A stretch of 64,000 bases of DNA from Sipunculus nudus (Eukaryota > Annelida > Sipuncula > Golfingiida > Sipunculidae), in contig CM049314.1 in NCBI GenBank assembly GCA_026874595.1, positions 33,300,229 through 33,364,228 on the forward strand, in the 5' to 3' direction. The position numbers and the translations under genes are program-made. How positions within the stretch are numbered: the first letter of the stretch is position 1; each line of letters opens with the position of its first letter. The notes below the pieces were generated by a model. That model was not told the origin of the DNA. It did no database searches and saw nothing but the letters and a program-made list of their open reading frames with translations. Shown here one piece after another: positions 9,201 through 19,165 of the stretch.

Positions 9201-11242
9201 AAACTGGAAATGCTTTTCAGCAGGGAATTAGGGAATCATGTCAAGGGTTAATATTGACCATATGATTAAATGATATTCCTATGAACTTGTACATCTTCAC
9301 AAATCATCTGCCATACCCTATATATAGAATTATGAGACTTTACAGAGTTATCATTTCTCTTGTGCAGAGTCCACGCATTTACCTGATTCTGTGGGTGGTC
9401 ATTGATGTGGTATCAGCAGGAGCCATCATTGTTATCTTTATCATTCAGAGGTAAGTAGGGTCATTTAGTTATAGTCTGAGAATTATGCTGTCACATCCCG
9501 TCATCTGCTGTACCCAGTTTGTGTTTCTGCTATTTAAGAGATTTCCAGTGCAGTCACAATTATCAGGGTTCGTAATACTTTGTAATACATAAATCTAATT
9601 TTGCCCGTCCCAAGGAAAATTTGCCTTTCCGCTATCATATCAAAATTTCAATCAATCACTTCTGTTTTCACATTTCTGTGGAACAGCTAACCTGTGTTGT
9701 TATGGTGCAGCCTCCTAATGGCTAAACCCAGCAAACTTTTTGTCACGTACGCTGTGACTGAATATAGGCCTGAGTACCCAATAATATATTTCCTTACACA
9801 ATAAGAATGGGGCTGGAGTTAAGAGTCTGATATTCTGCACTATTATGGGTCTGTGAATCACAGAGCTATATGATTTCATCAGCAATGCAAAGCCTTATAT
9901 AGCCCGGGGTACAAGGGTAGTTTGGGGCTTCCAAATTACCATTTTGCAAGAGAAAATTTGGATGTGGGGAACACCTGGAAGTTCAGCTTATCAATTGATT
10001 GGTACAAAGGAGGTAAAAGGTGAAGATAGGGCTTTATTGTCTGATATCACTGACCATGTCAGTCTCATCTGACTTTACACTTTGCCTTCCTGGTCTCTCA
10101 GGCCTGTTCATCCTTGTTGCTTTCCTCTGCCCCTGGGGAGCATACAACCCTACAGCCATATCAAGTGCTGGTAGGTTATTCGTTCTACCTTTGCCTTCCT
10201 CCCATGACCAGTACCTGGTCACTCCTGGGTTGAGAGAGCGCATCCTTGATGTAAAGACTTTGCCTAGGAGTCTTAGCGCAGACGGAGGTCAGAACGTACC
10301 AAAGACCTGGGCTTCATTTGCATTAAAAATTTGATCCACCAAAAATGGGAACAGTGAAGAACAAAAAATTTTGTTGTATGGCTTATGCATTTCATTCTGT
10401 CTTATAATATTATAATCATTGGTGTGATCAGACTTAAGTCTCATATTAACTGGTCATAGGTCTCACAGTTTTCCATAATGTATGATACTATGGACATATT
10501 TCTCATCTGAGGAGCAGGGAGATTTTTCACGGTTGACCCTTAACCAGCATAACCGATCTGCAGGCTTAGTGAGAGGGTCGTGCCGAACAACCATGTATCA
10601 CTCACAAATGAGTGCATCTTTGAGGGGTTCCTCAATGTTTTGACCCAGCCATTGTGATGATTACACATCCAGGACCCACAGATGCAGTAGACACAGATCC
10701 TAGATACACCAGGATACAAAATAATATGATTGGAAATGAGTGCTATGAGATCACTTCTTTGTTGCCAGCCACTTATTGTTGTTCCTTTATACCAAAATTT
10801 AATACTAAAATTCTGATTTTGCAGGTCGCGTCACACTCACAGTAGTTTTAACCCTGAAGCGATATCACTGCAAGCAGCACGCCACCGCATGGCGCAACAT
10901 CATAATCATCCCAAAAAAGCAATGAAAGAAAAGCTTATCCTGCCAGCGGAGTCTCTAACTGATCTGGACCAGGGGATTAACGGAATGTCCTCGATAGATC
11001 CCGCCACGTACAATAGTCCTGGCTGGAACAGCAGTAATGGTGAGGGGACAATCAGTGCTAGGAGCTCCACAAGTCTAGCACCAAGCTCCACACAAAGTGT
11101 CAACAGTAGCGCCCCCTACAGCCCAAACACCCAGACTGGCCAAATGAGCTCTCCGGAAGCAAATGGGGATGCTCCCTATAGCCCAACATCCCCAAATGTT
11201 GATATTGATGAGGTTAAATTGGATATGGGTAATAAATACTGA
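151..11242 (+). CDS. GDPD5: GDPD5/GDE2-like glycerophosphodiester phosphodiesterase (5' partial, 11 exons)
   Basis: Joined exons: 151-244, 821-979, 1405-1498, 2884-3029, 3400-3482, 4575-4725, 5262-5486, 6768-6916, 8754-8901, 9368-9450, 10825-11242. All junctions are GT-AG and phase-consistent, giving 582 residues plus stop; the N terminus lies before the window. Hydrophobic segments fall at about residues 10-31, 52-72, 92-112 and 121-140. The GDPD domain follows, with HRGASA (H159), PENTE (E168), ESD (E186/D188), HDG (H193) and MHD (H201), and six N-glycosylation sequons that suit an ectodomain. A last membrane span lies at about 420-443, then a 138-residue Ser/Thr/Pro-rich tail that begins with the family-typical SFNPE and MKEKLIL motifs. 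With one N-terminal span outside the window this is the six-span GDE2/GDE3 layout. In vertebrates these enzymes act at the cell surface, and GDE2 releases GPI-anchored proteins. GDPD2 or GDPD4 orthology is possible; the tail favours GDPD5. Confidence 0.9.
761..838 (+). repeat. Duplicated 3' splice-site/exon-start sequence
   Basis: The real acceptor and exon start (cttccag then attttaggattgtgc at 814-835) has an upstream near-copy, ccttccag then attttagtattgtgc, at 761-783. The two AGs are 52 nt apart, so use of the upstream one would shift the reading frame. Confidence 0.75.
821..979 (+). CDS. GDPD5: GDPD5-like exon: LCHxxxGxxxxxHWxH motif and transmembrane segment
   Basis: The acceptor is tttcttccag at 811-820 and the donor is gtaagt at 980; 53 codons, phase 0. 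It reads ILGLCHAGHGHQ and then IHWVHR, followed by a hydrophobic span, matching the LCH...LHWLHK segment of vertebrate GDPD5. I see nothing else in the next intron (980-1404). Confidence 0.88.
1405..1498 (+). CDS. GDPD5: GDPD5-like exon: transmembrane segment
   Basis: The acceptor is ttctttcag ending at 1404 and the donor is gtatgt at 1499; 31 codons plus one base. It encodes GPFLQIGFVIFATGLSWLIA, equivalent to the APFLHVGAV...LSWIVAG region of GDPD5. The next intron (1499-2883) holds a tRNA-derived SINE and a foldback-element fragment. Confidence 0.85.
1606..1992 (+). mobile_element. tRNA-derived SINE, copy A
   Basis: The head has a pol III A-box-like tggctcaggggtagagc and a B-box-like gagttcaaagc. 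The body (gatttttcatggtc ... ccgcaggtgtagaagtcacc ... gaattctgtagatgtgcat) is shared with the minus-strand copy at 46275-46672 and the truncated copy at 10505. It lies in an intron of the GDPD5-like gene. Confidence 0.8.
2567..2850. mobile_element. Foldback-MITE family fragment
   Basis: It shares gtgcatccagctccaaa, gtgcacagagca and ccaatgagagcgggtgtc-type strings with the elements at 14966, 17842 and 63216. Terminal arms are not clear. Intronic. Confidence 0.5.
2884..3029 (+). CDS. GDPD5: GDPD5-like exon: transmembrane segment and HRGA catalytic motif
   Basis: The acceptor is tttttcag ending at 2883 and the donor is gtaagt at 3030. It encodes a hydrophobic span, then SPLLIKSPCVVERDGLPPKP and KIVAHRGASA. 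HRG is the start of the GDPD catalytic core. I see nothing notable in the following intron (3030-3399). Confidence 0.92.
3400..3482 (+). CDS. GDPD5: GDPD5-like exon: PENTE and ESD catalytic residues
   Basis: The acceptor is tttcaacag and the donor is gtgagt at 3483; 27 codons plus two bases. IAPENTEIAF carries the PENT glutamate, and LESDVRL carries the E-x-D pair that typically coordinates metal in GDPD enzymes. The following intron (3483-4574) holds a degenerate tandem array at about 4115-4445. Confidence 0.92.
4115..4445 (+). repeat. Degenerate tandem array, about 140-150-bp units, x3
   Basis: Each unit opens with a gtgaac/ggaacc..aacttttgaa string (near 4120, 4258 and 4408) followed by a catt/cacatattttt block and a T/C-rich tract. 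The units are heavily diverged. Intronic. Confidence 0.55.
4575..4725 (+). CDS. GDPD5: GDPD5-like exon: DGVPFxMHDxxLxRTT catalytic segment
   Basis: The acceptor is cttgttgcag and the donor is gtaaga at 4726. SHDGVPFIMHDTSLRRTTNV is a textbook GDPD signature. A FNIS sequon follows. The next intron (4726-5261) has only a short repeat end near 4890-4960 (aggtggtcc ... gggttttactgta) that resembles the MITE at 38815. Confidence 0.94.
5262..5486 (+). CDS. GDPD5: GDPD5-like exon: central GDPD domain
   Basis: The acceptor is tttctccacag and the donor is gtatgc at 5487; 75 codons, phase 0. It encodes NDPFRAKGSLTPEKEE, a NQTV sequon, LTLSELL and LMFDVR...HPYK...NMTL, matching the DPF...SLSP...LAELLELA...HPY...NVTLE order of GDPD5. 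The next intron (5487-6767) is long and AT-rich, with a CT/TC patch near 6554-6573 and a SINE tail at 6617-6694. Confidence 0.93.
6617..6694 (+). mobile_element. SINE 3' tail fragment (same family as 50204)
   Basis: ccatctgagcattggagag, then gttataataactatt and ccatgtaaaat, matches the 3' part of the SINE at 50204-50445 and the fragment at 60970-61084. It lies about 75 nt upstream of a GDPD5-like exon. Confidence 0.55.
6768..6916 (+). CDS. GDPD5: GDPD5-like exon: C-terminal half of GDPD domain
   Basis: The acceptor is weak (acctgtgtttaag) and the donor is gtaagt at 6917; 49 codons plus two bases. It encodes IWWLSGSNSSRIWANMTLVA and INTGYYTVSDDLVR, which aligns with the VMWLPS...LNLRYTQVSRQELR region of GDPD5. 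It keeps frame with both neighbours, which supports the weak acceptor. The next intron (6917-8753) is AT-rich, with C-runs near 7855-7866 and a repeat copy at 8418-8690. Confidence 0.8.
8418..8690 (+). repeat. Interspersed repeat R1, copy 1
   Basis: It is co-linear with 48422-48685: atttaatgaggtcagaggtc, ttttcatgaaactcattata, agagtttatcacctgaatta and gtgctcttgtt all recur. It lies just upstream of a GDPD5-like exon. Confidence 0.8.
8754..8901 (+). CDS. GDPD5: GDPD5-like exon: end of GDPD domain (NLYxVNxPWLxSLxW)
   Basis: The acceptor is cctgctcaag ending at 8753 and the donor is gtaagt at 8902. It encodes NISTNLYVVNSPWLYSLFWC and GATSVTTDFCHVF, strongly matching the NLYTVNAPWLFSLLWC...VTSDNSH block of GDPD5. 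I see nothing notable in the intron that follows (8902-9367). Confidence 0.93.
9368..9450 (+). CDS. GDPD5: GDPD5-like exon: last transmembrane span
   Basis: The acceptor is ctcttgtgcag and the donor is gtaagt at 9451; 27 codons plus two bases. SPRIYLILWVVIDVVSAGAI leads into the membrane span. The next intron (9451-10824) has a more GC-rich patch at about 10020-10330 that I cannot identify, and a truncated SINE at 10505-10735. Confidence 0.9.
10505..10735 (+). mobile_element. tRNA-derived SINE, copy B (5'-truncated)
   Basis: It lacks the tRNA-like head but shares gagatttttca, cgatctgcaggctta, ggggttcctc and tgacccagc with the SINE at 46275-46672. It is intronic, just upstream of the terminal GDPD5-like exon. 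Confidence 0.7.
10825..11242 (+). CDS. GDPD5: GDPD5-like terminal exon: cytoplasmic tail and stop
   Basis: The acceptor is attttgcag ending at 10824 and the stop is tga at 11240-11242. Tail of 138 residues: SFNPEAISLQAARHR, then MKEKLIL as in vertebrate GDPD5, then a Ser/Thr-rich stretch with two APYSP motifs, the second reading YSPTSPN, and an acidic end (VDIDEVKLDM). The tail is longer than my recollection of the human one. Confidence 0.9.
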
Positions 11243-12457
11243 GTTGATTTAGGAATGTTTGGTTAATGAGAGCTTGACTGATTAACCATGTCATAGAACA
11301 TTGTGATAATGTGTAACTAGCCACTCGGGGGCTTGTGATCTGATAGAGAGTGACTGAGGTTATGGGTATGGATATTGTTTTATATTCTAAACTTTTATAT
11401 ACATGTGGCTAGCAATGTCGCTTTAATGAATGTTTAATAATATGTGTTCTGCTTATCAGCATTATCATCAAGGGAAAAACTTTTTCATCCTTGACTTTTG
11501 TGTCAAGGTCATGTCCTTAACCAACTCTATCAATTCCATGACCTTGACCAAGGTCAAGTGAGGTCAAGGTCATGTGAAATGTAGATCTTGCCTGTCAAGA
11601 ATTATGTTAAATGCTAGCAACAATTGGCCTTCTTAGGTCAATATTTACATGGTCTAGAGATCAGTTGATAGGAATGCCTATGAGTCATATTATGAGGACT
11701 AATTTAGTGCATGTGTTAGTGGACAGAATTCTGTGCATGAATTGGCTTCAGGAGGATAATAATAGATGGTACCTGCAGATTATAGAAAAATATGTTTTGT
11801 GAGAGTGTAGAGTGACTGTGAATGTGAGATGTATAAGGACCTCAAGTACTGTGGTTATAATTGAGTTATCATGTACCGTTTAAGCTAGTGTTGGGAGTCG
11901 CTTCCTTGGTCATAATCAACCATGGACAGCATATCAGCAACGGATAAACAATCTCTAATTACTTTTGAGAAGTGTTTTGAGTCAGTTATCGTGTCATTAT
12001 TAATCATCAGTGAAAATCAGTTGACCTCCAGGAGTATGAAATTCTTGATCAGATAAAGATCTGTACAACCTCTCAATTGATATATAGGCCTAATATTGGC
12101 TAATATATCTAATAAATCTATATCCTGCATGTGTATATCTAGTAAACTTAGGTGTGAATCTATTAGTAAACACATTATTCTAAAGTTTGTTTGCATTATT
12201 TTCATGAAAGTGTACCTTCCATCATAAAGAAGCCTAACCTTTATGAAAAGCTCTGTTATCAGTTATGGCAGTGCAAGATTGATCATAGGATCAGCTGAGC
12301 GATCATTGATTATAATTGATCATCAGTCCCAACACTAGTTTAAGCTGTTCATGAGGTGAAGCACAAATGTGATGTTTAATTGGTGCTGCACTGGTGTGTG
12401 AAGGGTTCACTCAGCAGTTTTATCACACTCCTTAAGGCTTACACATTGGTCACTCTA
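11243..12457 (+). other. Probable 3' UTR and flank of the GDPD5-like gene
   Basis: No protein gene is seen. A cluster of AGGTCA/TGACCT half-sites lies at about 11490-11580. The first AATAAA downstream of the stop that I noticed is near 12110, with another near 12712; either could be a poly(A) signal, but the true 3' end cannot be set from sequence alone. Confidence 0.35.
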
Positions 12458-13002
12458 CATTCACTCTATCTCATTCCTCTTAACCACTGCTTTCAGTAGC
12501 AGAGTTTGCAAAATATCTCCACCAGGGAGTTGGCACAGTGTCAATGTTACGGCTAGTGATAGTTGGGCTTAAATGAGCTGGCCAAGGTTTCAACTCAAAT
12601 TATTTTTCACTCGCAGTATACCCATAATTTCAACATGCAACCTGTGACATCCAGGTTTTAGTGTGTATGCAAAATGGCAACCCCTACAAGTGGTTTCAAG
12701 AAACTGGGAGAAATAAATCTTAGTCCAATAAGGGCTTAGGGATGAGATAAAAGTATTTTGAGGAGAGTGGTGAAGTGAGAATCAATTTGCGGAGAGAGTT
12801 CAGTGGCAAGGGAACAGATATCAGCAAAGTTTAGACAGGATAACACTATTTTGGACCACACCCAGATCCATCAATCATAGCAGGATTATTGGTTGGAATG
12901 GTCAGAACTTCCTTGGCCTTGACAAACCTTTTGGTGGTGATACATGGCAAACCATGCCACTGAGAAAGCAGTGTTTAAGAGGAATGAGTTATAGAATGAA
13001 TG
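12458..13002. mobile_element. Foldback/TIR element (545 bp)
   Basis: The left end (attcactctatctcattcct, 12459 on) is the reverse complement of the right end (aggaatgagttatagaatga, to about 13000). Complementarity continues inward through ctgctttc and the ccaccaggg-like segment. The inner arm resembles those at 14966 and 18653, which marks one family. Confidence 0.7.
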
Positions 13003-14829
13003 TGCCATGACCATAGAAGTGTGCAGTTTTATCATGAGGTCTTGAACTGCAAATTATTTGAAAACATATCACACTGTAATTAAAGAGAAGTTAAAGGAAC
13101 TTCAAATCTTCGGACAATTAAAAAAATAGCCGGTTTTGCCCTTTACAAAACGACTGTTATGAATACTGTGATGAGAGTTGAATATTCACTATGACATTTG
13201 TGTCTTATTCATAAGACTCTTATGATTGCGTTTGTTCCTGACCAGTGCCTTTTTTACCTTAAAATTTAGTCAACTATGATTCTGAAGCAATTAAGTGGAA
13301 AATGTCTCGTTTATTGGTTGTGAAACAAACACGACACATCAGGCTTATACAACACAGTCCCTCATATACAGAACTTGTCAACAAAATTTGTTAATCTGAA
13401 ATCAAGGAAGGGACTTAATATACCCTTGTTAATATAGAGTTGATTGCTGTCCTAGTATACTTATGCGCAGAAAGTAAACATTTTGTCATGTAGAATTCTC
13501 ATTACCAGGGGGCATTGCATTTTTGAGGGATGACCACAGCGGAATCACATGACAAGGATATAGTGCCATGTATATTTTCCATATATGCAAAATAATAATT
13601 GATTTTGAAATGGCTGAAAAAGAAAAATTTGGTTCTGTTAGAGCTGTATAATCACTATAACATAATCGGTTACCGACAAATATTCAGGTGGACAAAATGA
13701 TCTGATTTTGTATCTCTAACTCATCATTTATATGAACAAATTTATTCAGACTTAAGTATTTTGGTAAATGTGACATCATCAGCTAGATGTACATAAATGT
13801 TATATTCATAAGAATATATGGGATAGTTATTATTATTATTGTTATCATTTTATTTTACTAACAGAATCTCTCTTGAATCCATAATGATTCACTTACAGCT
13901 GGAAAATGCCAGAGGCAAATGTCTTAAATGTCTGTAGTGGTAATAAATTTTATGGTAATAAACATGTGTAAAATATTTACAGTCTTTATAACAAGTAGCA
14001 GTGTGTACATATGACTTGTAGGAAGTCATTGACTTCCTAAATCTTTAAAGTTTGTTTGGCAATTAGGATTTTTTTAATTAGTTCATATATATATATATAC
14101 ATGCATACAAGAAAATTGTTTGAAATAATAAGAATTTCATTTTCCTGGATCTTGAATAAAGTGACTTTTATAACAAAGGATTTCTTTGCTATAGGGTCAT
14201 ACATGTGCAAACACATCCTTTGGTTTATTAGGGCTGTTAAAAGACATATTTCCAGTTTTCTTTTTTAATTAATACTTTATCAGACAGAGAACTGGTTACC
14301 ATTAGACTTTTTCCATTAAATAACTTTTTTGATTAAATGTTAGCTGAAATCATATTTTAGCATTCTACTGAAATGTATAAGAACATACAAAGGAATTATC
14401 CAGTTGTAATGCCTTACTCAAACATGGCACTGAGGTACAATGGCGGTTTTACTGCAATTAATATTGAAGACATATATTGAGGTACCCCATTATGTACAAT
14501 ACACATGCCGATAGAAAATGTCTGTTGATGTTTGGTGTATTTTGTAAGGACAACATTTCATAGGATTGGATGATAACTAACCGTGAAATAATGTACATTC
14601 ATATCAGTTTATTTATCGCATTTACACATAACAGAACACAAAACAGAAATATACATAATGACCTCACATTATCAATGCAGTGATTATAATAGGTGCTTAA
14701 CGATGACATGCAGTCAGAGAGGAGATGGGAAAAAATAACACATGAGGGGCAATCTTCGACCAAGCTTATTTTGGGATAATCATATTCTACAAGTATAAAT
14801 AAATTTTAGCTGTGTTTGTGGAAAGAAGT
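13003..14829. other. Intergenic AT-rich stretch, nothing recognised
   Basis: No ORF has recognisable features. Only short simple runs such as tattattattatt (about 13829) and a short AT tract near 14086 are seen. Confidence 0.5.
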
Positions 14830-14965
14830 GCCTTCATTATCATCAGAAATCTCCTCCTTCCTGTGACAAAGGTATGTGTTCAAAAATCCAACTCATGGGA
14901 TGGTTTTGACATTCTTTATGGAGTGATTATATGCTGCATTCTCTTTTCACATAGCCCCTGCTTGC

Positions 14966-15133
14966 TTTAGCAGCATTTGCGGGGTTTCACCACCAGGCAG
15001 GTAACACAGGAACCAGACCAGTGAGTAAAATATCACATTTTACATCCAGCTCCAAATCTGGAGTTTGTGTTGCATGTTCATTCTTGGTCCCATGTCAGCT
15101 GCCTGGTGGTGAAACACAACAAACACTGCTAAA
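14966..15133. mobile_element. Foldback element, about 168 bp
   Basis: The left arm is tttagcagcatttgcggggt and tttcaccaccaggcag (14966-15000). The right arm is its near reverse complement, ctgcctggtggtgaaacaca to cactgctaaa (15099-15133). The core has tccagctccaaa, shared with other family members. Confidence 0.8.
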
Positions 15134-15369
15134 ACAAACAGATGTTAATTATAGGAGAATGCAGCATATAACTACAGTGCCAGGAGTGCTGGTGACCATC
15201 AGAGGAGCAAACATTTTCTGTCATTATAATCTCGTTTGTTGCATAATAGTTTTGTGTTCTTCACAGTCTTCAATTATTGTTGTATTTGTTAGTATAATAC
15301 TCATTTCTGGAAGACCTTTTATGACAGAGTCTGGGCTGGAAGTTACTGATGTGATAAGATGTTTGTAAT

Positions 15370-16867
15370 TAAAATTTATTGATAATTGAGATTAACATTT
15401 TTCTAACCAAGCTATTGAAATTTAAATAATACCTTACAGATCCACCGCAATGCACCGACTATATTATCATTAATATGACTTTTGGTTTATTTCTTGGCTT
15501 GTTCTTACAAAACCTAAAATAAAGAAGTCTTATAATGACATAACATTCATGTCATATGCCATGTTCGTCCGTATTTAAAACATAGTGGCACTAGCAGGCC
15601 ACTGACGTATCCTTTTAAATAGGAAAATCTTAATATCCATTAACATTCAAACCACCATTTATGTTCGCAGACTGTCTTTCTGTGTTTATGATACGTTTAT
15701 ATAAGACACTTTGTTAAAACAAAATACTCCATCTGCATTTGTTATATTCACACAATTCTGCACAGTTTTACAGCTGTGTATCTTTACTACTCAAGTAGCA
15801 TTGTAATAGAATGACCAGCTAACACGTTTTGCTCATTATTTCAGAATCATTTATTTGATTTTTTTTCATGCACAGAACAGTAAATGATGTTATCATATAC
15901 TGGGGTTGGCTTTATATCCGCGACAGATTCAAACTTGTGTTATTCGTGAAAGTAAAATTATTGTGAAATGAAAACTTCATGAATAACGCACCAGTCTACA
16001 GGAGTGAACGGTCAACCATTCAGTATGCGATGTTTATATATATATATATTATTGGAAAATGATTAATAAGAATTTTGACTCATTCAGTGTTCTCTTGGCT
16101 CCTCTTCAGCTAAGATATTGCACATTTTTCATTATTTATGTAATTTTGGGAATACTGTATTACTGTGCGATGATTTTGCAAAAACAGAACCATCGGGACA
16201 CACAAAAATAATGAAAATTAACCTAAAAAATGTGAAGTCAACCACAGTATATACATGTACTTGTCTCAAAGAAACTGAATACACGTTGTGTTTGTGGCAC
16301 AATAAAGTACAGATCTCTGCCGATGATAAAACCGCATCAATCACATTACATGCACCTGCAATGCACAACAGCCCTGCATGACTCCACATTAACAGCTATT
16401 AATGTACAATCATGCAAATTAATATTTGAACACAAGATAAAGAAGTCCCTTCTTTCCTTTGAAGGGTTTAGAGGACACCATTGATGGCTTTTTTTCTGAT
16501 CACATGTAGAAGAAAATGATGGGGAATGTGTTCCATATTTTATCGCAAACCTCTGTACCCAGGGCCTAGTACAATAGTTGCATTCAAATATATGCCTAAT
16601 TATTATTTCTTAAATACCATTCTGTTTGCCAATCCCTTAAATTCTGATATGTTTTTGTTTGATTTCTGATCTTTCTTATTGTTTAGCCTTGTTTGTTTAA
16701 TTTGAAATGAATGGCATTAATAGGTAGGGAATACTTATGAATAAATGGGCACAGGCATTAACATGTGATAAATCAGTTAATTCATATGTGCCAATCAAAA
16801 TTATAAATTGTTTATGTACTTATATTGCCAGGGCTTAATCATGGACCTGCCTCAACTGCAAAATGAG
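15370..16867. other. Intergenic AT-rich stretch, nothing recognised
   Basis: No conserved protein motif or clear repeat boundary is seen. Overlapping ORFs on both strands near 16118-16389 have no family features. Confidence 0.45.
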
Positions 16868-17138
16868 TATCTATGGTATTTCCATATCTATGGTATTGCC
16901 ATATCTATGGTATTTCCATATTTATATTATTGCTGTATCTACAGTATATCAATATGTGATATTACCAAATCTATGGTATTTCCATATCCATGGTATTACC
17001 ATATCTATGGTATTTCCATATCTATGGTAGTGCCATCTGTATGTATTGTCATATCTACTGTATTTGCCATATCTATCGTATAGGCATATCCATAATGGTA
17101 TTTCCATATCTATGGTATTTCCATATCTACGGTATTCC
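16868..17138. repeat. 17-bp minisatellite (tatctatggtatttcca)n
   Basis: About 16 units, most cleanly tatctatggtatttcca or with ttgcca or ttacca endings. Each junction contains ccatatctatgg, which is nearly self-complementary, so units can fold back on one another. The open frame across it is repeat-encoded and is not a gene. Confidence 0.85.
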
Positions 17139-17841
17139 GTTTTGTCATGCCTTTACTTAATATTCTTTAAGTAAAAAGAATAATACCTCAGAATAAGTGG
17201 AAAAGATTCGTTTCTGTTTTATTTAAGTTGCAAATATGATCATTTGTGGTAAAAGCTGTTTTGGCTTTGACATGGTCAGAAGCAGGGGAAAAAGATAAAA
17301 GGTAAATCATATTATCAAACAGAAGTTGCATGAGATTATTTACATATCAAACATAAAAATATATTTAAACATATATATTTAATATATGTTATAAAGTTGA
17401 GAATATTTGTAACATATCAGATACTGATACATTGAATATCAGAAAATCCTGTAAAACAGCAATTTTTCACATACATGTCCTTTGGCAACATTCAAGAGAA
17501 TTGCTTTGATTTACAATAATCACATATCGGAAACCAAAAAAACTGACCAAATATTTCCAGGTTGTCTTCTTAGTAAAATCTGGAATATTATTTCTTCTAA
17601 AAATGCATACTTGCATGTTGATAATTCTGTCATATCAATAAATTATTCATAACTAGTTAATAAATGTGTTTTCACTTCCATCATTATCTGTAATGCCAAA
17701 TATATCTGCAGAAATCTTGAGTTCTCGACATAGAAATCCATGATTCAGTTTAGGCCACATAAGCAGTAACTATTTTAATGATGTTTTACTTGGTTGGACC
17801 ATAAACTGTGTTGTTATTACGTTCCTCACTTAGCGTTGGTA

Positions 17842-18105
17842 CACTGCAGTCATCAGAAATCTCCTTGATTTTTGTCCTTATCCAGAACTGATGTAATCAG
17901 ACCAACGAAAGCGGGTGTCTTAGTGTAATCAGACTGACAGCGTGTGTCGTATGTTTAAAAATTGGAGCTGGCTGTACAATGTGATCCAACCCTCCCATTG
18001 GTCTGATTACAGTTCTTCGCTCTGTCCCCCCTCTGGTGGTGGAGCCCAGAGAATCTTGTTTTGAAAAGCAGCGGTCAAAAAAGGAGATTTGAGATTACTG
18101 CAGTG
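17842..18105. mobile_element. Foldback/TIR element with cactgcagt ends
   Basis: The 25-nt left end cactgcagtcatcagaaatc + tcctt at 17842 pairs with the right end at 18081-18105 (aaggagatttgagattactg + cagtg). The interior has ggtctgattacagtt and aattggagctggctg, shared with the other copies. Confidence 0.8.
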
Positions 18106-18213
18106 TATAACCGTGGCATGAGGAGCGTATGTTGTTATAGGCACCATGACTGGTGTAGGTCACATTCTCATATTTTACACACAACATAAATGCATTTGTT
18201 AAGTCCGCATATA

Positions 18214-18215
<2 letters not shown>

Positions 18216-18292
<77 letters not shown>
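18216..18292. repeat. (AT)n microsatellite
   Basis: Uninterrupted AT dinucleotides, about 77 bp. Confidence 0.95.
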
Positions 18293-18296
<4 letters not shown>

Positions 18297-18652
18297 ATTC
18301 ACAGACACCACAGAAACCGGTATAATAATCCAGAAATCATAAAATTGTGCCTCATATCAGCTTGTGTATCAATTTAACCTTTGTAAATAGTAAATACCAT
18401 ATTTGTTCAAGTAACATATATTTCACTCACACATGCCATAATTAAGGGAAGAAAAGTAAAAGAAATTTAGAAATGTACTTTATATCGGCACATGTATCAC
18501 ACAGGTTGATATATAATGTATATATTCCAGTGACATTTTATACACTATATTTTTAAAACCATGAAGAATTTGTGATTGATACATTTTAATCATATTTGTT
18601 TTGCACAGTACAAATCACAGCGGGACAGTGAGTACACTCCTAATGCTTTCTA

Positions 18653-18824
18653 TTGCAGCATTTGCTGGGTTTTGCCACCAGGTGGCTGGCACAAGGCCAA
18701 GAATGTTCAGACCAATAGGAGCAGGCTTGACCCTTTTGAAACTATGCACTGCTCAGCTCTAATTGGTTGGAACATTGTAAACCCTGTCCGAACAGCCTTG
18801 TGGCAGAACCTAGTAAACTCTGCT
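18653..18824. mobile_element. Foldback element, about 172 bp
   Basis: The left arm ttgcagcatttgctgggttt + tgccaccagg pairs imperfectly with the right arm at 18796-18824 (ccttgtggcagaacctagta + aactctgct). The left arm closely resembles the one at 14966. Confidence 0.75.
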
Positions 18825-19095
18825 AAATGTATAAAGCAGTGGCTGAGTGCATAGAGTTACTGAACAAATAGAGCATGTGATGGGCATTACCATAAATATA
18901 TTACCTGATCACATCGCTGGAGATTTTGTTATTTCTTTGAACTACAGGGGTAAGCATATCCAGGATAAAAAGGAAATGGTAGAATTGTAGGTGACAAAGA
19001 GGGTAACTAGAAAAAATGAATTGATGAAATTTAGGTTAAAGTGATGAATAAGGTATACAAATATTTGCATTTTAAGCCAAACTCACTGTAAGGCT

Positions 19096-19097
<2 letters not shown>

Positions 19098-19154
<57 letters not shown>

Positions 19155-19165
19155 ATACACACACA
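19098..19165. repeat. (AT)n/(AC)n microsatellite
   Basis: An AT run with one interruption near 19143, ending in acacaca. Confidence 0.9.

Noticed and set aside
10020-10334. 104-aa ORF in a GDPD5-like intron, more GC-rich than its surroundings
   Set aside because: No recognisable family, and it is unsupported by splice sites in frame with neighbouring exons. Perhaps an unidentified repeat.
16118-16389. Overlapping 85-87-aa ORFs on both strands
   Set aside because: No domain, no splice context and no codon signal distinguishable by eye from background.
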